This document shows, one piece after another, positions 26,205 to 34,726 of a stretch of 64,000 bases of DNA (its first letter is position 1; every line of letters starts with the position of its first letter). A program made the translations under genes and the position numbers. Origin of the DNA: Microbacterium horticulturae (lineage in GTDB: Bacteria; Actinomycetota; Actinomycetes; Actinomycetales; Microbacteriaceae); NCBI RefSeq assembly GCF_029094505.1, contig NZ_CP119108.1:2542001-2606000 (forward strand), read 5' to 3'. The notes below the pieces were generated by a model. The model saw nothing but the letters and a program-made list of their open reading frames with translations. It was not told the origin of the DNA and did not search any database.

Positions 26205-27307
26205 CGCGCGGTGTCGGGGGCGAGCGAGGCCGTCTCGATGGTGGATGCCACGGCCGCCGCGAAGCCGCTCGTCGACGCCGTGCCGCCCAGGTCGCCCGTG
26301 GCCACTCCACCTTCGACCGTGTCGTTCACGGCCTGGTCGATGATCCGGGCGGCGCGGACCAGGCGCTCATCGTCATGGCGGGCGCCCAGCCACTCGAGCA
26401 TCATCGCGGCCGACAGGATCATCGCGATCGGGTTGGCGATGTCGCGTCCCGCGATGTCGGGGGCCGAACCGTGCGCGGCCTGCGCCATCGCCTGGGTGAG
26501 CGAGCTGTTCACCGACGGCGCGATGCCCAGCGACCCGGCGAGCTCGCCGGACAGGTCGGAGAGGATGTCGCCGAACATGTTCTCCGTGACGATGACGTCG
26601 AAGTCGGGAGCCCGGCGCACGAGGTGCACGGTCATCGCGTCGATGTGGAAGTCGTCGAGCTGCACCTCGGGGTACTGCGCGCCGATCTCACGGCACACGT
26701 CGCGGAACAGCCCGGTGGTCACCGACAGCACGTTCGCCTTGTGCACGATCGTCACGTGCTTGCGCCGCTGCATGGCCAGCTCGAACGCCGCCTTCGCTAT
26801 CTTCTCGGTGGCCGCGCGGGTGATGATGCCGTGCGCGATGGCCACGTCGGGCGTCGGCATGAATTCGCCGGTGCCCATGTAGGTGTTGCGGTCGGCGTAG
26901 AAGCCCTCGGTGTTCTCGCGGACGATCACCAGATCGGTGCCCGGCACCAGCGACGGGGAGCCGGCGAACGACTTGACCGGCCGGATGTTCGCGAACAGTC
27001 CGGCGTGCTTGCGGATGGTGCCGCTGGGGTTCAGCTTCGACTTGTGCGGCTCGGGGTACGAGACGCTGTCGTGCGGCCCGAGCATCCATGCCTCCAGCCC
27101 GTCGAGGGCGGCCAGGGTCTCGTCGGGCACCGCCGCCCCGTGCGTGTCGATGGCGCTGCGACCGAGGGGAAGCTCGACCCAGTCGATCGGCGCGAGTCCG
27201 ACGGCGCGGGCTGCGGCATCCACGCACTGCACGGCGGCGGGGACGATCTCGGGCCCGATGCCGTCTCCGGCGAGGAGGCCGATACGGTACGTGTCTTGCG
27301 TTGTCAT
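26201..27307 (-). CDS. Isocitrate/isopropylmalate-type beta-decarboxylating dehydrogenase
   Basis: A 368-residue NAD-dependent dehydrogenase of the IDH/IMDH/tartrate-dehydrogenase superfamily. It has GDGIGPEIV at the N-terminus, the substrate loop SGTIRKHAGLFANIRPVKS, the catalytic Tyr/Lys region RENTEGFYADRN and VHKANVL, and the metal-binding ENMFGDILSD. The superfamily oxidises and decarboxylates (2R,3S)-3-substituted malates. The substrate-loop sequence differs from housekeeping Icd and LeuB. With the aconitase-like gene it forms the classic isomerise-then-decarboxylate pair. The exact substrate is unknown. Confidence 0.87.
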   Translation of the reverse strand: MTTQDTYRIGLLAGDGIGPEIVPAAVQCVDAAARAVGLAPIDWVELPLGRSAIDTHGAAVPDETLAALDGLEAWMLGPHDSVSYPEPHKSKLNPSGTIRKHAGLFANIRPVKSFAGSPSLVPGTDLVIVRENTEGFYADRNTYMGTGEFMPTPDVAIAHGIITRAATEKIAKAAFELAMQRRKHVTIVHKANVLSVTTGLFRDVCREIGAQYPEVQLDDFHIDAMTVHLVRRAPDFDVIVTENMFGDILSDLSGELAGSLGIAPSVNSSLTQAMAQAAHGSAPDIAGRDIANPIAMILSAAMMLEWLGARHDDERLVRAARIIDQAVNDTVEGGVATGDLGGTASTSGFAAAVASTIETASLAPDTAR

Positions 27308-28431
27308 GCTGTCACCTTCATCAGATCGAGGGCTTCGGTTCCGGGCCCGGACTCGCCCGGGAAGACGTGCGCGTCGTCGGGACCGAACACCAGGCGCACC
27401 GCGCCGGTGAGCGAGCCGTCGGGCGAGACGACCTGCACCGCGACGTCGCCGAGGCGCAGGATGTATTCGTAGCGTGAGCCGACATAGGCCGTGGTGACGA
27501 CCTCGGTCTCGAGCACGTTGAGGTCGCGACTGCCGGGCTCATCGGCCACGATCGACAGACGCTCGGGCCGCACGGCCACGGTGACCGGGGAGCCTGGCAG
27601 CCAGTCGGTGTCGGTCGCGACCGTGACGATGGTGCCCGTGGCCTGCAGGCGCACCTGCACGTGATCGGTCAGCATCTGCTCGACGGTGCCGAGCATGAAG
27701 TTGCAGCTGCCGACGAAGGCCGCCACCGCCGCCGTCGCCGGGCGCTCGTAGATCTCCTTCGGCGAGCCGATCTGCGTCATCACGCCGTCGAACATGACCG
27801 CGATCCGGTCGCTCAGGGTCAGCGCCTCGTCTTGGTCGTGCGTGACGTACAGGGTCGTGATCCCGAGGTCGGACTGCAGACGCTTGAGCCAGGCCCGTGC
27901 CTGCTCGCGCAGCTTGGCGTCGAGGTTGGAGAGCGGCTCGTCCAGCAGCAGCACCGTCGGCGAGTACACGAGGGCACGTGCCAGCGCCACACGCTGCTGC
28001 TGCCCGCCCGACAGCTGGTGCGGATACCTGTTCTCCAGGTGGGCGAGTCCGACCTTGTCGAGTGCCTCGTGGATGCGCCGGTCGCGATCGGCGCGATCGG
28101 CATGCCGGATGTTCAAGGGGAACGCGAGGTTCTTCTTGATGGTCATGTGCGGCCACAGCGCGTACGACTGGAACACCATGCCGAGGTTGCGCTCCTCGGT
28201 GGGCACATAGATGCGCTTCGAGCGGTCCACGAGCGCGCGGTCGCCGATCGCGATGGCGCCCTCGGTGGGGTCCTCGAGACCTGCGATGCAGTTGAGGGTG
28301 GTCGACTTGCCGCAGCCGCTGGGGCCGAGGAGCGTGAAGAACTCGCCGTCCTTCACGTCGAAGTCGATGTCGTGCAGGACCGAGACGTCTCCGAACGTCT
28401 TGGCCATATGGGAGACGCGGATTTCAGGCAT
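27304..28431 (-). CDS. ABC transporter ATPase (PotA/FbpC type)
   Basis: A 375-residue ATPase of the CUT1/ferric/spermidine class. It has GPSGCGKSTTLN, signature LSGGQQQRVALARALV, Walker B VLLLDEPLSNLD and a C-terminal TOBE domain (about 290-375). It energises the fused permease encoded upstream, overlapping that gene by 8 bp and the dehydrogenase gene downstream by 4 bp. Importers of this type carry ferric complexes, 2-aminoethylphosphonate or polyvalent organic acids. Confidence 0.9.
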   Translation of the reverse strand: MPEIRVSHMAKTFGDVSVLHDIDFDVKDGEFFTLLGPSGCGKSTTLNCIAGLEDPTEGAIAIGDRALVDRSKRIYVPTEERNLGMVFQSYALWPHMTIKKNLAFPLNIRHADRADRDRRIHEALDKVGLAHLENRYPHQLSGGQQQRVALARALVYSPTVLLLDEPLSNLDAKLREQARAWLKRLQSDLGITTLYVTHDQDEALTLSDRIAVMFDGVMTQIGSPKEIYERPATAAVAAFVGSCNFMLGTVEQMLTDHVQVRLQATGTIVTVATDTDWLPGSPVTVAVRPERLSIVADEPGSRDLNVLETEVVTTAYVGSRYEYILRLGDVAVQVVSPDGSLTGAVRLVFGPDDAHVFPGESGPGTEALDLMKVTA

Positions 28432-30187
28432 CCTTCTTCTCTTTCATGAGGAGGTTGGCGAGACCGACGACGACGGCGGTGATCGCGATCTGAATGGTGG
28501 CGAGGGCGGCGACCGAGCCGGTGTTGCCCTGCACCCAGAGCTCGAGCATCGTGGTGCCGATCACGTTCGAGTCGGCGGACGACAGGAACAGTGCGGCCGA
28601 GTACTCCTTGAGCATCGTGACGAAGACGAGCAGCATCGCTCCGGCGAACGCCGGCACGAGCAGCTTGCGCAGGATGCGCACGAACACGCCGACCCAATCG
28701 GCGCCGACCACCCGGCCGGCATTGTCGAGCTCGGTGGCGATCTGCATGAGCGCGGGCGAGATCGATCCGAACGCGGTGGGCAGCGCGCGCAGCCCGAAGG
28801 CGATCATGATGGCCACGAGCGTGCCCTGGATGACGTTGCCGCCCGGCAGGATCGCGAACGCCCAGAAGAAGCCGATGCCGACGATGATGCCGGGAATCGC
28901 CTGCGGGGCGAGGGCCAGATACTCCACGGCCCGTGCGAAGCGGAACGTCGATCTCTTGGCCACCACGACCGCGATCATCGCCAGCGCGCTGACCACCACG
29001 GCGCCCACGACCGCGACGATCACGCTGTTCCAGATCGACTGGATGTACGACTGGTACGTGAACACCGTCTCGTAGTTCTGCAGGGTCAGCGTCTTGAACG
29101 GGCTCTGCAGCGGCGTGAAGATCAGGGTGAACGAGCGCAGCACCAGGCCGAGGATCGGCAGAGCCGCCCCGAAGACGACGTAGATGACGATCAGTGCCGT
29201 CGCCAGCCACTTCAGCCACCCCAGGTCGAGCTTGCGCGGGCGCGTCGCCTTGCCGCGCACCGAGACGAACCGTTGCGAGTTCTTCAGTACCTTCGCCTGT
29301 ACGGCGACGGTCGCGATCGTGACGCACAGGATGATGGTCGACGCGGATGCCAGGACCCCGTAGTCCGGGTGGATGGACTGCAGTCCGTGCGTGTACAGGA
29401 ACGTCGAGAAGACCTCGATGCGCACCGGGGTTCCGTACAGCAGCGGAACGCTCAGCGTCTCGATCGACATGCTGAAGATCAGCACCGACGCGTAGACGAT
29501 CGGCGGACGCAGCAGTGGCACGATGATGCGGAACAGGATGCGCAGCGGTCCCGACCCGCACACCTGCGCGGCGCTCTCCAGCGACGCGTCGGACTGGCGA
29601 AGCGCGTTGGCGCAGAACACGTAGGCGATCGGCGCGAGTCCGACGGCTTCGGTGAGCGCCATCCCCGGGATCGAGTACAGGTTCCACGGTACGAAGCCGA
29701 TCCAGCGTTGCACCTCGACGCTGACGAAGCCGGCAGGACCGTACAGTGCGATCCAGCCGAAGCCGAGCAGCAGCGACGAGACGAAGAACGGCCACTGCAT
29801 GGACCCGGCCAGCAGACGTCCGAACGGCAGCTTGGTGCGTACGACGAGCACCGCCATGGGGATGGCGAACAGCAGCGTGAGGAAGGTCGTCAGCACCGCG
29901 AAGATCGCCGTGTTGAGGATCACCTGCCCGAAGCCGGCTTCGGTGAACAGCTTCACGTACGCGTCGACCGTGAACGCTCCCGTGGAGTCGTACAGCGGCT
30001 TGCTGCGCACGGACTGGTACAGGATGGGGGCGATCGGGGCCACCACGAACAGCGCGACGATGACGAGCACCGCGTACTGCACGAGGCGGTCCCGCCCGAC
30101 GCCGAAGACCCGAGGGTACTTCGGCGCCGGGTAGCCCTGCGTCCCGTCTGACGCCGCCGTGTCGCGGGCGCTTGTCAGAGTTGTCAT
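28424..30187 (-). CDS. Fused two-domain ABC permease (FbpB/AfuB type)
   Basis: A 587-residue permease containing two tandem membrane domains of about six helices each. Each has an EAA-type cytoplasmic loop (SDASLESAAQVCGSGPLRIL and ALMQIATELDNAGRVVGADW). Such fused permeases pair with a single PotA/FbpC-type ATPase. Overlaps tie it to the ATPase gene, and 36 bp separate it from the binding-protein gene. Confidence 0.9.
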   Translation of the reverse strand: MTTLTSARDTAASDGTQGYPAPKYPRVFGVGRDRLVQYAVLVIVALFVVAPIAPILYQSVRSKPLYDSTGAFTVDAYVKLFTEAGFGQVILNTAIFAVLTTFLTLLFAIPMAVLVVRTKLPFGRLLAGSMQWPFFVSSLLLGFGWIALYGPAGFVSVEVQRWIGFVPWNLYSIPGMALTEAVGLAPIAYVFCANALRQSDASLESAAQVCGSGPLRILFRIIVPLLRPPIVYASVLIFSMSIETLSVPLLYGTPVRIEVFSTFLYTHGLQSIHPDYGVLASASTIILCVTIATVAVQAKVLKNSQRFVSVRGKATRPRKLDLGWLKWLATALIVIYVVFGAALPILGLVLRSFTLIFTPLQSPFKTLTLQNYETVFTYQSYIQSIWNSVIVAVVGAVVVSALAMIAVVVAKRSTFRFARAVEYLALAPQAIPGIIVGIGFFWAFAILPGGNVIQGTLVAIMIAFGLRALPTAFGSISPALMQIATELDNAGRVVGADWVGVFVRILRKLLVPAFAGAMLLVFVTMLKEYSAALFLSSADSNVIGTTMLELWVQGNTGSVAALATIQIAITAVVVGLANLLMKEKKDA

Positions 30188-30223
30188 GACGTCAGTTCCG
30201 TTTCGGGATGTCGGTGACCGGGG

Positions 30224-31399
30224 TCACTTGCCGAGGAGGCCGTTCCACTTGTCGGTGAAGGCCTTCACGTCGGCGTCCGAGGTGATCTCGTACGGCACGC
30301 GGATGATCGCCTTCTCACCGGCCTTGTCGACGATCTCCTGGTAGGTGTGCCGCCCTTCGACCTGCTTGACGCTGTCGCGGTACGCGGTCAGGCCACCCTC
30401 GGCGACGGCGTTCTGGCCCTCCTCCGAGAGCACGAAGTCCAGGAACAGCTTCGCGGTGTTCGCATGCGGCGCCTTCGGGGCGATGCCGATGCCGCGCCCG
30501 AGGACGACGGTTCCATCCTTCGGGTAGACGAACTTGAAGATGCCGGACGCCTTCTCTTCCTGCGGGAAGGCCACGGCACTGGAGATGAAGAATCCGGCGA
30601 GGTACTCACCCGAGGTGATCTTGTCGATCTGCGTGCCCGACGAGGTCTCGGGGCGCGCGGAGGGCAGGATCTTCTCAAGCGACGCCCACGCGTCCGGGTT
30701 GCCGTCGACGAACCCCTTCGAGACGGTGAAGCCGAACGAGCCGCTGACGTCACGCGTGGTGATCTTGTTCTTGAACTTCGCCGGGTCGGCCTGCACGAGC
30801 TTGGCGAGGTCGGCGATGCTGGTCGGGTCGCTGCCCAGCAGTGAAGCGTTGTATGCGAGGCCCACCGGGTCCATCGACATCGCGGCCACACCCGGCAACA
30901 GCTGTGCGTAGTCGGGCAGTTTCGCCATCTCGGGCGAGGTGTAGTCCAGCACGCGGTCGGGCTCGCTGGCGTATTTCGCCCAGGCCTGCACGGCGTTGGT
31001 GACGAGGATGTCGGCCGGAGCGTTGCCGGTCGACATCTCGCTGAGCTGCTTCTGGAACACCTCATCGCTGTCGAGGTTGTTCGCCGAGATCTTGGTGACG
31101 AACGGGTACTTCTTCTTGAAGTCGCGGAAGATGGGCGCCCAGTTCTCCTGATCGGTGTTCGAGTAGATCGTCAGCTCGCCACCCTCCTTCTTGGCGGCGT
31201 CGACGATCTTGCCGTAGTCCGACGGATAGTAGCTCGGCCAGGTGCCCTGCTCGATCTTGTTCACCGGCGCTTTGGTGCCCGAGTCCGAAGAGCACGCGCT
31301 CAGCGTGGCGGCCATTCCGAAGACCGCCACCGAGGCGACGGCGAGCGTCGACCAGCGGCGGACGCGGTTCGGCTGTGACGAACGCGACAGACGGTTCAT
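30224..31399 (-). CDS. Extracellular solute-binding protein, lipoprotein (family 1/AfuA-like)
   Basis: A 391-residue binding protein. The signal peptide ends in the lipobox LSAC, followed by SSDSGTK. The fold motifs include GGELTIYSNTDQENWAPIF and DILVTNAVQAWAKY, similar to ferric-ion and 2-aminoethylphosphonate binding proteins. The ATG at 31399 has GGGAG upstream; an earlier in-frame start lacks one. It is the first gene of the operon, so its promoter at 31456-31484 controls all nine genes. The ligand is unknown. A carboxylate, or a metal-carboxylate complex, is the best guess from the enzymes that follow. Confidence 0.88.
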   Translation of the reverse strand: MNRLSRSSQPNRVRRWSTLAVASVAVFGMAATLSACSSDSGTKAPVNKIEQGTWPSYYPSDYGKIVDAAKKEGGELTIYSNTDQENWAPIFRDFKKKYPFVTKISANNLDSDEVFQKQLSEMSTGNAPADILVTNAVQAWAKYASEPDRVLDYTSPEMAKLPDYAQLLPGVAAMSMDPVGLAYNASLLGSDPTSIADLAKLVQADPAKFKNKITTRDVSGSFGFTVSKGFVDGNPDAWASLEKILPSARPETSSGTQIDKITSGEYLAGFFISSAVAFPQEEKASGIFKFVYPKDGTVVLGRGIGIAPKAPHANTAKLFLDFVLSEEGQNAVAEGGLTAYRDSVKQVEGRHTYQEIVDKAGEKAIIRVPYEITSDADVKAFTDKWNGLLGK

Positions 31400-31455
31400 G
31401 GTTTCACTCCCTTGTGATGCAGTCGGGACGATGGTCACCGCCCCCGAACGCGAAC

Positions 31456-31484
31456 AGACTACGGTTATAACTAAGCCTCGTCAA
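31456..31484 (-). promoter_or_regulatory. Promoter of the nine-gene operon with an operator in its spacer
   Basis: On the minus strand TTGACG (31484-31479) and TAGTCT (31461-31456) are exactly 17 bp apart. The palindrome GTTATAAC (31464-31471) sits inside the spacer, where a bound repressor would exclude RNA polymerase. Confidence 0.72.
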
Positions 31485-31571
31485 CAGTGATCTGAGTTTC
31501 GTGTACTTTCCGCTGGTTTTGTGCGTTTTGCTCAGGAGCCGCGAGAAATCAACGTTCCAGCCCCATTCGAG

Positions 31572-31602
31572 GTTATAACGAGTGCTGCTCGTATGTTATA
31601 AC
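31572..31602 (+). promoter_or_regulatory. Two further GTTATAAC operators before gntR
   Basis: GTTATAAC occurs at 31572-31579 and 31595-31602, 23 bp apart centre to centre, and a third copy at 31464-31471. GTTATAAC is rare by composition in such GC-rich DNA. The sites flank the divergent promoters, as expected for autoregulation by the GntR protein encoded at 31636. Confidence 0.72.
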
Positions 31603-31635
31603 GGAGGAACGAATCCACCCGACGATGGGCCCTCG

Positions 31636-32313
31636 ATGAGCGCACTCACCTCCGACTACTCGGTCAAGAGCGACTTCGCGTATGCGGTCGTGCGCGACCG
31701 GATACTGACGCACGAGTACCCGCCCGGCGGCACCTTCAATCAGGCGAGCCTCGCCCTCGAGCTCGGCATCAGCACGACGCCGCTGCGCGAAGCGCTGCGC
31801 AAGCTGCAATCCGAGGGACTGGTCGAATTGGGCGCGCATCGGGATGCTGTCGTGACGCGCCTCACCGTCGAAGAGGCGCGCGATCTGCTCGAGATGCGCC
31901 TGGCGCTCGATCCGCTGGCAGCAGGCCTGGCGGCTGAGCGCCGCACCCGCGACGACATCGCCGCGATCCGCGCGGCCTCCGACATCCACGCCCTCCCCGG
32001 TCATCCGTCCATCGACCAGCTCGTCCGGCACCGCCGCTTCCACCAGGCGATCTACCGCGCGTCGCACAACGACGTGCTGATCTCGATGCTCGACGCCCTG
32101 TGGGACAAGTCCGACCGCTATCGGCTGGCAGGACTCCGCCGCGACCGCGACGACGAAGAGCTCCGCCGGAAAGACGCCGAGCATCACCGAATGATGATGT
32201 GCGTCATCGCGGGCGACACGGCCGCTGCCACGGAGGTGACGCGCCGGCACATCGAGTCCAGCCTGGCGGTGACCGCCGCCCAGCTTCTCAGCGACGACTC
32301 CGACGAGACCTGA
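31636..32313 (+). CDS. GntR-family (FCD) regulator of the divergent operons
   Basis: A 225-residue regulator. The winged helix (residues 8-75) contains LALELGISTTPLREALRKL, and an FCD ligand domain follows with metal-site His residues (RRFHQAIYR, AEHHRMM). I chose ATG 31636 because the upstream in-frame start at 31582 would run through an operator. It probably represses both the minus-strand transport operon and its own genes through GTTATAAC, with a pathway acid as inducer (inference). Confidence 0.87.
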   Translation: MSALTSDYSVKSDFAYAVVRDRILTHEYPPGGTFNQASLALELGISTTPLREALRKLQSEGLVELGAHRDAVVTRLTVEEARDLLEMRLALDPLAAGLAAERRTRDDIAAIRAASDIHALPGHPSIDQLVRHRRFHQAIYRASHNDVLISMLDALWDKSDRYRLAGLRRDRDDEELRRKDAEHHRMMMCVIAGDTAAATEVTRRHIESSLAVTAAQLLSDDSDET

Positions 32314-32332
32314 TCCGAACGAAAGGCACGAC

Positions 32333-32800
32333 ATGACGACATCCACCGCCGATCTGTGGGACGAGCGCGGCGACAGCCTCGCCTCGCTGACCACCCAGTT
32401 CCGCGATTTCGGGGCGCAGACCCGGTTCTCGGGGCCCGCGCGCACCGTGCGCTGCCTCGAAGACAACGTGGTCCTGGCGAATCTGCTCGAAACGCCCGGC
32501 GACGGCGCCGTGCTCGTGGTCGACGGCGCGGGCTCGCTCGCCTGCGCGCTGATGGGCGACCGCATCGCGGGGCTCGCCGTCGCCAACGGCTGGGGTGGTG
32601 TGATCATCAACGGCGCGGTCCGCGACAGCGTTGCCCTTGCCGCTCTGCCGATCGGCATTAAGGCGCTCGGCACGAACCCGCGCAAGAGCGGCAAGGGCGG
32701 CGTGGGCGACCTCGACGTCGGGGTGCAGATCGGCGGCGCACTCATCCGCCCCGGAGCGATGGTGCACGCCGACGAAGACGGCGTCGTCGTCGAGGTCTGA
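32333..32800 (+). CDS. RraA-family protein (HMG/CHA aldolase-like)
   Basis: A 155-residue RraA-family protein. It keeps the metal and substrate motif GWGGVIINGAVRDS and the upstream VLVVDGAGSLACALMGD. Members are either RNase E inhibitors or class II pyruvate aldolases and oxaloacetate decarboxylases acting on 4-hydroxy-4-methyl-2-oxoglutarate. In this catabolic operon the aldolase/decarboxylase role fits. It follows gntR by 19 bp. Confidence 0.87.
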   Translation: MTTSTADLWDERGDSLASLTTQFRDFGAQTRFSGPARTVRCLEDNVVLANLLETPGDGAVLVVDGAGSLACALMGDRIAGLAVANGWGGVIINGAVRDSVALAALPIGIKALGTNPRKSGKGGVGDLDVGVQIGGALIRPGAMVHADEDGVVVEV

Positions 32801-32801
32801 T

Positions 32802-33467
32802 ATGGCCGTCCCCGCACCGCAGATCGCCCTGGTCGGCGCCGTGGCCGCCGCCGCGCCGCCGGCCACGGCCGCCTTCGCCGCGGCGTTCCCCGAAGCGCGC
32901 ACCTGGAACATCCTCGACGACCGGCTCATCGCCGACGCGCTCGACGCCGGCGGCGTGACCGACGAACTGGCCGGCCGCATGGCGGCGCTCATCGAGTACG
33001 CGATCTCGCGCGGCGCGGACGGGGTCCTGCTGACGTGTTCGATGTACGGGCCGGTGGCGCACGCCGCGGCAGCGGGGGTGCCGGTGCTGGCCGCCGACGA
33101 CGCGGCGTTCGCCGACGCGGCCGACGGCGACTTCTCGCGCATCGCACTGGTCGCGTCGCTGCCGCTGCCCCTGGCGGACGCCCGTGAACGCCTCGATGCG
33201 TTCCTTGCCGAGCGCGGAGTGCGGCTCGACATCGTCGACGTGCTGGCCGAGCAGGCCGCGGATGTGACGGGGGATGCCGCGGCCCTGGCCGACGCGGTCG
33301 AGGCCGCCGTTCGCGGCATCCCGAACCTCGACGCCGTGCTGCTCGCTCAGTATTCCGTATCGCCTGCCGCCGACGTGCTGGCCGAACGACTGGGGATCCC
33401 CGTGCTCGCCGGCCCCGTCCGCGCCGCTGCACGCCTGCGCGAGACCCTGCTGGGAGCGGCACCGTGA
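32802..33467 (+). CDS. Asp/Glu-racemase-superfamily protein with one active-site Cys
   Basis: A 221-residue protein of the aspartate/glutamate/hydantoin racemase superfamily. The N-terminal catalytic Cys is Cys79 in GADGVLLTCSMYGP. The second position, where a racemase has its other Cys, reads AVLLAQYSV. A one-Cys member is more likely a decarboxylase, isomerase or lyase than a two-base racemase. It follows rraA by one base and overlaps the kinase gene by 4 bp. Substrate unknown. Confidence 0.78.
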   Translation: MAVPAPQIALVGAVAAAAPPATAAFAAAFPEARTWNILDDRLIADALDAGGVTDELAGRMAALIEYAISRGADGVLLTCSMYGPVAHAAAAGVPVLAADDAAFADAADGDFSRIALVASLPLPLADARERLDAFLAERGVRLDIVDVLAEQAADVTGDAAALADAVEAAVRGIPNLDAVLLAQYSVSPAADVLAERLGIPVLAGPVRAAARLRETLLGAAP

Positions 33468-34726
33468 TCGGGGCGGTCGCCGACGACCTCACCGGAGCGA
33501 CCGACGTCGCCGCCGCGTTCCGATCGGCGGGCCTGCGCGTGGGGCTGTTCTTCGGCGGCATCGACGCTGCCGACAGCACCGACGGTCTGGACGCTGTCGT
33601 CGTGGGCCTGAAGACCCGCACCGTGCCGGCCGCCGACGCCGTCGAACGCTCGGCGCAGGCGGCGCGCACGCTCGTCGCGCACGGCTGCGACCAGATCTTC
33701 TTCAAGTACTGCTCGACGTTCGACTCGTCGCCGGCCGGCAATATCGGACCCGTCTCCGACGCTCTCGCCGCCGAACTGAGGAGCGGCCCTGTCGTGTTCG
33801 CCCCGACCACCCCGGTACAGGGCCGCACGGTCTACCAGAGCCACCTGTTCGTCGGCGACGTGCTGCTGTCCGACTCCCCGATGCGCGACCATCCGCTCAC
33901 GCCGATGACCGACGCCGACCTGCGACACGTGCTGCAGGCACAGGCCACGCGCCGGGTGGGATCGATCCCGCTGCAGGTCGTGCGCACCGGCGGCGACGCG
34001 GTCGCTGCCGCTCTCCGCGCGGCGCAGACGGAGGGCATCGAAGACGTGATCGTGGATGCCGTCGACGACCTCGACCTCGACACGGTCGCCGCGGCCGTCC
34101 GCACGAGTCCGCTCGTCACCGGCGCCGCCGGTCTCGCGGCGGCGCTGGCGCGGGCACATGCGTCGGCGTCGACGGCGGATGCCGACGACCTCGACACCGA
34201 CGAGCGCCTCGACGACGCCCGCACCGTCGCAGCACTGGCCGGCAGCTGCTCGGCACGCACTCGCGAGCAGGTCGCCCGGTGGCGGCAGTCACGACCTGCG
34301 TTCTGGCTCGATCCGGTGGCCACGCCCGACAGCGCAGCGCTCGCCGAGGCAGCCCTCTCGTGGTTCGACACCGTGCGCGACGACGGCGTTCCCCTGATCT
34401 ACTCCACGACCGATCCCGACACACTGCGCCGCGCGCAGGCCGCGCTCGGCGCCGCGCACGCCGCCGAGATCGTCGAGACCGCGCTCGGGCTGGTCGCGGT
34501 CGGGCTGGTGCGCCGGGGCGTGGACCGGCTGATCGTGGCCGGTGGCGAGACCTCGGGCGAGGTCGTGCGCGCGCTGGGCATCGGCCACGGACGGGTCGGT
34601 GCACAAGCCGCTCCGGGTGTGCCGTGGATCTTCACCGAGTCGCCCGCTCCGCTTGCCGTGCTGCTGAAGTCGGGCAACTACGGCGACGCCGATCTTCTCG
34701 TGCGCGCCGCGCAGGTGAACCCATGA
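33464..34726 (+). CDS. Four-carbon acid sugar kinase family protein (DUF1537/OtnK)
   Basis: A 420-residue kinase of the DUF1537 family. The N-terminal domain opens with AVADDLTGATDVAAAF, and the C-terminal nucleotide-binding domain has VAGGETSGEVVRALG. Characterised members phosphorylate D-threonate, D- or L-erythronate or 3-oxo-tetronates, working with a class II aldolase-like decarboxylase. GTG start, 4-bp overlaps on both sides. The aldolase encoded next completes the known OtnK/OtnC-type pair. Confidence 0.9.
   Translation: MIGAVADDLTGATDVAAAFRSAGLRVGLFFGGIDAADSTDGLDAVVVGLKTRTVPAADAVERSAQAARTLVAHGCDQIFFKYCSTFDSSPAGNIGPVSDALAAELRSGPVVFAPTTPVQGRTVYQSHLFVGDVLLSDSPMRDHPLTPMTDADLRHVLQAQATRRVGSIPLQVVRTGGDAVAAALRAAQTEGIEDVIVDAVDDLDLDTVAAAVRTSPLVTGAAGLAAALARAHASASTADADDLDTDERLDDARTVAALAGSCSARTREQVARWRQSRPAFWLDPVATPDSAALAEAALSWFDTVRDDGVPLIYSTTDPDTLRRAQAALGAAHAAEIVETALGLVAVGLVRRGVDRLIVAGGETSGEVVRALGIGHGRVGAQAAPGVPWIFTESPAPLAVLLKSGNYGDADLLVRAAQVNP

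Noticed and set aside
31582..31635. Longer N-terminus for the GntR protein from 31582
   Set aside because: That start overlaps a GTTATAAC operator, and the extra residues are not part of the winged-helix fold.
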